Origin: DATARR01 sp034666985
GTDB lineage: Bacteria; Acidobacteriota; Thermoanaerobaculia; Multivoradales; UBA5704
Assembly: GCA_034666985.1 (NCBI GenBank)
Contig: JAXDKS010000034.1
Coordinates: forward strand, 124,001 to 188,000
Direction: 5' to 3'
Length of the DNA: 64,000 bases
Part shown: one piece after another, positions 59,762 to 64,000 of the stretch
How positions within the stretch are numbered: the first letter of the stretch is position 1
Layout of the letters: each line of letters opens with the position of its first letter
The notes under the pieces: generated by a model
Told to the model about the DNA's origin: nothing
The model's database searches: none
What the model saw: the letters and a program-made list of their open reading frames with translations, nothing else
Position numbers and translations under genes: made by a program

Positions 59762-61405
59762 TTGCCTGAGAATCGACAGCCTGCCGAGGCCGTGAACCCG
59801 CTGGAGGTGCGGGATCTCAGCGTTTGCTATCGCGGGGTCCACGGCGAGTGGGCTCCGGTGGTGGAGGAGATCGGATTCGCGATCGGGCCCGGGGAGGCGC
59901 TCGGCCTGCTGGGCGAGTCGGGCTGCGGCAAGACCACGACGGCGCTCGCCATCCCGGGGCTGTTGCCCGCCAACGGCCGGGTGGTCCGCGGCTCGGTGCG
60001 GCTGGATGGGCGCGAGCTGGTGGGATTGAGCGAGCGGCAGCTCGAGGGGGTTCGCGGGGCCGGCATCGGCCTCGTGGCCCAGGAGCCGGCGCTCGCGCTC
60101 AATCCGGTGATCCGGGTGGGGGAGCAGGTGGCGGAGGTGGTGCGCGTCCACCGCCGGCTGCCGTGGCGGCGCTGCCGGGAGGAAGCGGCGCGGGCTCTCG
60201 CCGAAATGGGGTTCGCCGATCCCGGCCGGATCTTCGCCTCCTATCCTCATCAGCTCAGCGGCGGCGAGCGCCAGCGGGTCACCATCGCCCGGGCCCTGGT
60301 CTGCCAGCCGCCGGTGGTGATCGCCGACGAGCCCACGGCCTCGCTCGACACGGCTGTGTCCGTGGAGATCCTCGCGTTGCTGCGGGACCTCGTAGAGCGG
60401 CACCGGCTCGCTCTGCTCCTCATCAGCCACGATCCGCGGGTGCTGGCGGCGATCGCCGGCCGGGTGGTGGTGATGCGCGCCGGACGGATCGTGGAGCAGG
60501 GCCCGCGGGAGGAGGTCTTCCGCCAGCCGCGCCATCCCTACACGGAGTCGCTGCTGCGCCGCCTGACCCCCCCCACCCCCACGGATGGAGCGGACCCTGG
60601 TAGCGGCGAGCCTCTTCTACTAGATGTCCGGGGCTTGCGCAAGACGTACACGCTCCGGCGGCCGTTCGGCGCGAAACGGGCCGTCGATGCCCTCGCCGGC
60701 GTGGACCTCGCGGTCGGCGCCTCGGCGCGGCTCGCCCTCGTGGGCCGCTCGGGCAGCGGCAAGTCGACGCTGGTCCGCTGCCTGGCCCTACTGGAGGAGC
60801 CGGACGGAGGGGAGATCCGGCTCGGCGGGCAGGACCTGGTGGCCTTGCCCAGGCGGCAGCGCGCGGCGGTCCGTCCCGGCCTGCAGCTCGTCTTTCAGGA
60901 CCCGGCGGCAGCACTCAATCCCCGCTTCTCGGCTTTGGACGCCGTCGAGGAGCCGATGCGGCTCCAGAAGATGGAAGACCGGCGGCAGCGGGCCCTGGAG
61001 CTGATGGAGCAGGTGGGGCTGCCGCCGGCCCTGGCCTCGCGGCCGGTCCCCCGGTTGAGCGGCGGCCAGAAGCGGCGGCTCCTCCTCGCCAGGGCCCTCG
61101 CGACCCGGCCCCGGGTGCTCTTCCTCGACGAGCCCTTCACGGGGCTCGACCTGCCCCTCCAGACGCAGATCGCCGCCCTCCTGCTCGATCTCCAGGCGTC
61201 CTACCGCTTCGCCCTCGTGCTCGTCTCGCACGACCTCGATCTGGCCGGCTCGCTGGCGGGGGAGGTCGCCGTGCTCGACGGCGGCCGGATCGTCGAGCGT
61301 GCCGCGCCCGCGGACCTGCTGCGAAGGCCGCGGCACCCCGCCAGCCGCGAGTTGGTGGACGCCGCCCGAACCCTTCAGGGCAAGATGGACGGAGTCGTGG
61401 AATGA
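59762..61405 (+). CDS. Oligopeptide ABC transporter ATP-binding protein, fused DppD-DppF
   Basis: A 547-residue protein with two complete ATPase domains in one chain. Domain 1 has GESGCGKTT, LSGGERQRVTIARAL and VIADEPTASLD; domain 2 has GRSGSGKST, LSGGQKRRLLLARAL and VLFLDEPFTGLD. Between them is a TPPTPTDG-type linker. Separate DppD and DppF subunits normally pair; here they are covalently joined. With the two permeases and the binding protein downstream, it forms an oligopeptide or glycine-peptide importer. The start is uncertain: TTG 59762 has GGGAG 11 bases ahead, and an in-frame GTG at 59792 is also possible. Confidence 0.93.
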   Translation: MPENRQPAEAVNPLEVRDLSVCYRGVHGEWAPVVEEIGFAIGPGEALGLLGESGCGKTTTALAIPGLLPANGRVVRGSVRLDGRELVGLSERQLEGVRGAGIGLVAQEPALALNPVIRVGEQVAEVVRVHRRLPWRRCREEAARALAEMGFADPGRIFASYPHQLSGGERQRVTIARALVCQPPVVIADEPTASLDTAVSVEILALLRDLVERHRLALLLISHDPRVLAAIAGRVVVMRAGRIVEQGPREEVFRQPRHPYTESLLRRLTPPTPTDGADPGSGEPLLLDVRGLRKTYTLRRPFGAKRAVDALAGVDLAVGASARLALVGRSGSGKSTLVRCLALLEEPDGGEIRLGGQDLVALPRRQRAAVRPGLQLVFQDPAAALNPRFSALDAVEEPMRLQKMEDRRQRALELMEQVGLPPALASRPVPRLSGGQKRRLLLARALATRPRVLFLDEPFTGLDLPLQTQIAALLLDLQASYRFALVLVSHDLDLAGSLAGEVAVLDGGRIVERAAPADLLRRPRHPASRELVDAARTLQGKMDGVVE

Positions 61406-62364
61406 GGTACGTCGCCTCCCGGCTGGGATACGGCCTGCTGCTGCTGCTGGGGGTCTCCATCCTCTCCTTCCTGCTGGCGGACCTCTCGCCCGGGGACGCC
61501 ACGGCGGAGATGCGGCTCAATCCCCGGATCTCGCCGGGCGCGGTGGCGGCGCTGCGGGTGCGCTACGGCCTCGACCGGCCGCTGCCCGTCCGCTATGTGC
61601 GCTGGCTGCGGTCGGTCGCCTCGGGCGAGCTCGGCTGGTCGGTGGCATTCGACGCGCCGGTGGGGCCGCTGCTCTGGCGCCGGGCGGGCAACACGCTGGT
61701 GCTCGCCGTGACGGCCATGATCCTGGCCTGGATCGTAGCCGTGCCCGCCGGGGTGTGGGCCGCGGCCCGGCAGGGGAGCTGGGGCGATCGCCTCGGCCTC
61801 GCCGCGAGCGCCGTGCTGCTGGCGGTCTCGGAGCTGGTGCTGGCCCTGCTGGGGCTGGCCCTGGCGGCGAGCACGGGACTGCTGCCGGCCGGCGGCATGG
61901 CCTCGCTCGACTACGACGCCCTCGGCGGCTGGGGGAGGGCGCGGGACCTCGCCGCCCATCTGGCGCTGCCCGCGGTGGTGCTCGCGCTCTCGGCCTTTCC
62001 GGTGGTGCATCGCCACGTCCGCGCCGCCGTGGCCGAGGCGCTGGAGTCGCCGTTCGTGCAGGCGGCGCGGGGCAATGGCATCCCTCGCCGCCGGCTGCTC
62101 TGGCGGCATGCCCTCCCGGCGGCGGCCAAGCCCCTGGTCTCGCTGCTGGGGCTGTCCATCGCCGGTCTGCTCTCGGGGTCCGTGCTGGTGGAGGTGATCC
62201 TGAGCTGGCCCGGCCTCGGGCCCCTCCTGCTGCAGGCGATCCTGGCCCGCGACCTCCACGTGGTGGTGGGCGCGATCCTCCTCTCCAGCGTCTTCCTGGT
62301 GCTGGGCAATCTGGTGGCGGACCTCCTCCTCTACTGGGTGGATCCGCGGGTGCGCGGCACGTGA
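61402..62364 (+). CDS. ABC transporter permease, DppB type
   Basis: A 320-residue permease of the binding-protein-dependent class. The N-terminus MRYVASRLGYGLLLLLGVSI and GDATAEMRLNPRISPGAVAA are characteristic of DppB/OppB. The cytoplasmic coupling loop reads VQAARGNGIPRRRLLWRHALP (in part: EAA-type motif). About six membrane helices are visible. Its start overlaps the ATPase stop by four bases, and its stop overlaps the next gene start. Confidence 0.95.
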   Translation: MRYVASRLGYGLLLLLGVSILSFLLADLSPGDATAEMRLNPRISPGAVAALRVRYGLDRPLPVRYVRWLRSVASGELGWSVAFDAPVGPLLWRRAGNTLVLAVTAMILAWIVAVPAGVWAAARQGSWGDRLGLAASAVLLAVSELVLALLGLALAASTGLLPAGGMASLDYDALGGWGRARDLAAHLALPAVVLALSAFPVVHRHVRAAVAEALESPFVQAARGNGIPRRRLLWRHALPAAAKPLVSLLGLSIAGLLSGSVLVEVILSWPGLGPLLLQAILARDLHVVVGAILLSSVFLVLGNLVADLLLYWVDPRVRGT

Positions 62365-63413
62365 TTCGAGGCGTAATTACCCGAGGCGTGATCACCAGCC
62401 GGCGGGTGTCGCTCGCACTGGCGGCCGGTTTCCTGGCGCTGCTCTACCTCGGAGCGCTCGGGGCGGGGTTCCTCGCGCCCTACGGCTTCGACGAGCAGGA
62501 CCGCGAGCACACCTACGCCCCACCGGTCCGCCTGCGTTTCCGCGACGGCGGGGGCCGGCTCCACCTGCGCCCCTTCCTTTATATAGGGGTGGAGAAGCCC
62601 GGCGCTCCGGGCGTCTACGAAGAGGACCGGGCCCGGGCCTTCCCCGTCCGTTTCCTCGTGCCGGCGCCGCCGGGCCGCACGGGCGCCCGGGTGCGCCTGT
62701 TCGGGGTGGAGGAGCCGGCCCGCATCTTCCTCCTGGGCACCGACCGCTTCGGCCGGGACCAGCTCTCGCGGCTCCTCTACGGAGCCCGGATCTCCCTGTT
62801 CTCCGGGCTCCTCGCCGCCGGTCTCGCGGTGGCGCTGGGGCTCCTCGCCGGCGCCGTGGCCGGCTTCCGGGGCGGCTGGCTCGACCAGGTCCTGATGCGG
62901 ACGAGCGAGCTCTTCCTCGCCCTCCCCTGGCTCTACCTGCTGCTCGCGGTGCGCGCCGTCCTCCCCCTGGACCTCGCGCCCTCCGGCAGCTTCCTCCTGC
63001 TGGTCGCCGTGCTCGGAGCGGTGGGCTGGGCGCGGCCAGCGCGGCTCGTCCGCGGCGCGGTGCTGAGCGCCCGCGGCCGCGACTACGTGCTCGCGGCCCA
63101 GGGGTTCGGCGGCTCGGATGGCTACGTGCTGCGCCGCCACGTGCTGCCGCAGGCCGTGGGGGTGGCACTGACCCAGCTCGCCTTGCTGGTGCCGCAATAC
63201 GTGCTGGCCGAGGTGGCGATGTCCTTCCTCGGCCTCGGGGTCGCCGAGCCCGTGCCAAGCTGGGGGACGATGCTCGCCGAGCTCGAACGCTACGACGTGC
63301 TGATCTCGTATCAATGGATGCTCTGGCCCGCGGTGCTCCTGACGGGGGTCGTCCTGAGCTACCATACCCTTGCCGAGCACATTCGAGAGCGTCTGCAGGC
63401 CGGCGAGGTCTGA
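62361..63413 (+). CDS. ABC transporter permease, DppC type
   Basis: The 350-residue permease starts at GTG 62361, which overlaps the stop of the dppB-like gene (GTGA). The first membrane helix (LALAAGFLALLYLGALGAGF) is followed by an outer loop of about 100 residues with an unusual RLRFRDGGGRLHLRPFLYIG block, then the conserved LGTDRFGRDQLSRLLYGARI of DppC. Five more helices and the coupling loop (YVLAAQGFGGSDGYVLRRHV) follow. The long loop is larger than in E. coli DppC and may contact the binding protein. Confidence 0.93.
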   Translation: MIRGVITRGVITSRRVSLALAAGFLALLYLGALGAGFLAPYGFDEQDREHTYAPPVRLRFRDGGGRLHLRPFLYIGVEKPGAPGVYEEDRARAFPVRFLVPAPPGRTGARVRLFGVEEPARIFLLGTDRFGRDQLSRLLYGARISLFSGLLAAGLAVALGLLAGAVAGFRGGWLDQVLMRTSELFLALPWLYLLLAVRAVLPLDLAPSGSFLLLVAVLGAVGWARPARLVRGAVLSARGRDYVLAAQGFGGSDGYVLRRHVLPQAVGVALTQLALLVPQYVLAEVAMSFLGLGVAEPVPSWGTMLAELERYDVLISYQWMLWPAVLLTGVVLSYHTLAEHIRERLQAGEV

Positions 63414-63418
63414 GGGAA

Positions 63419-64000
63419 ATGTCTGGAATCCTGAGAAGGAATCTTCTGCTGGCCGCCGGCCTCCTCGCGCTCGCGGGCTGCGGGAGTCCCGCGACCCAGC
63501 CGGCGGGCGGCGCCGCGAAAGCGGACGACGGTCCCCGCCGGGGCGGGCGCGTGGTGGCGGCCCTGGGCTCGGAGCCCCGGACGTTCAATCCCGTGACCGC
63601 CGCCGACGGCGCCAGCCTCAGCGTCATCCAGGCGATGACCGCCAACCTGGTTCACATCGATCGCCAGGACCAGGAGGCCAAGCCGGCCCTGGCCGAGCGC
63701 TGGACGGTGGACGACGGCGGCCGCCGCTACACCCTGGTGCTGCGCCCGGCACTGCGCTTCTCCGACGGCCATCCGGCCACCGCCGACGACGTGGTCTTCA
63801 GCTTCCAGGTCTACCTGGACGAGAAGATCGACTCGCCCCAGCGCGACCTGCTGATCGTGGGCGGCCAGCCCATCCAGGTGCGCAGGATCGACGACCGCAC
63901 GGTCGAATTCCGGCTGGCCGAGCCCTACGGCGTGGCGGAGCGGCTCTTCGACGGCTTCGCCATCCTGCCGCGCCACCTGCTCGAAGCGGCCTACAAGGCC
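63419..64000 (+). CDS. Oligopeptide ABC transporter substrate-binding lipoprotein (SBP family 5), partial
   Basis: Only the first 194 residues are in the window. A lipoprotein signal (LLLAAGLLALAGCGSP, lipid-modified Cys) is followed by GGRVVAALGSEPRTFNPVTA, SVIQAMTANLVHID, LAERWTVDDGGRRYTLVLRP and SDGHPATADDVVFSFQVYLD, the classical start of extracellular solute-binding proteins family 5. It captures peptides or similar ligands for the upstream permeases. It starts 5 bp after the dppC-like stop. Confidence 0.95.
   Translation, partial: MSGILRRNLLLAAGLLALAGCGSPATQPAGGAAKADDGPRRGGRVVAALGSEPRTFNPVTAADGASLSVIQAMTANLVHIDRQDQEAKPALAERWTVDDGGRRYTLVLRPALRFSDGHPATADDVVFSFQVYLDEKIDSPQRDLLIVGGQPIQVRRIDDRTVEFRLAEPYGVAERLFDGFAILPRHLLEAAYKA

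Noticed and set aside
1..64000. tRNA, rRNA, insertion sequence or prophage genes
   Set aside because: I saw no cloverleaf, rRNA signature, transposase, integrase or phage structural gene on either strand. Small RNAs cannot be excluded by eye.

Overview
The window is 64 kb of visibly GC-rich bacterial DNA with tightly packed genes on both strands and no rRNA, tRNA, CRISPR array, transposase or phage gene that I can see. The mix of families resembles Acidobacteriota: large wHTH-TM-TPR regulators, BlaI/M56 pairs, a tricorn-type protease, S9 and M28 secreted peptidases, Uma2 proteins, and a sigma factor carrying a zinc-finger domain. This assignment is an inference from family composition; the window holds no phylogenetic marker.

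Layout. 1-3339 (minus): a PafA-type alkaline phosphatase cut by the window edge, then a RapA-like SNF2 ATPase. 3393-12093 (plus): a small RHH protein, a long palindromic repeat, then a co-oriented block of BlaI-type repressor, two paralogous M56 (BlaR1-like) membrane proteases, an array of 21-bp repeats, two class II lanthipeptide precursors and their LanM synthetase. This block is the most interesting part of the window. 12372-18373 (plus): ankyrin protein, beta-propeller protein, DEAD-box helicase and a DrrAB-type ABC exporter. 18366-19963 (minus): Ste24-like M48 protease and a YgiT/MqsA-type zinc finger. 20125-24817 (plus): tricorn-type protease and a di-heme cytochrome c. 24814-26448 (minus): AidB-like flavoprotein, divergent from a zinc-ribbon membrane protein. 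27686-32438 (plus): Uma2 protein, then HsdM and an unusually long HsdS with no HsdR in the window.

32411-39737 (minus): GNAT, ECF sigma with zinc finger, DUF1206 membrane protein, S9 peptidase, alpha/beta hydrolase and a secreted protein. 39936-42457 (minus): Nudix-MBL fusion behind a lower-GC two-gene island (small wHTH protein plus a nucleoside-deoxyribosyltransferase/TIR-like protein). 42703-44715 (plus): an aconitase-family protein with the swivel domain in front. 44799-49945 (minus): giant secreted lipase-like protein, FadL-type porin and YfcE-type phosphoesterase. 50131-54779 (plus): a transmembrane pseudokinase and a wHTH-TM-TPR regulator with a phased TCAA repeat array ahead of its promoter. 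54801-59653: second Uma2, M28 peptidase, patatin, Tat-type cupin and a Phd/VapC toxin-antitoxin pair lying between 17-bp direct repeats. 59762-64000 (plus): an oligopeptide ABC importer operon (fused DppD-DppF ATPase, two permeases, and a binding lipoprotein cut by the window end).

How genes may work together. BlaI and the M56 proteases form a canonical sense-and-derepress circuit, here without a beta-lactamase but directly upstream of lanthipeptide genes. The simplest reading is that envelope stress or a peptide signal sensed by the M56 proteins controls lanthipeptide production or its counter-response. No dedicated LanT or leader peptidase is present. The DrrAB pair and the M56 proteases are the only local candidates for export and processing, and that link is speculative.
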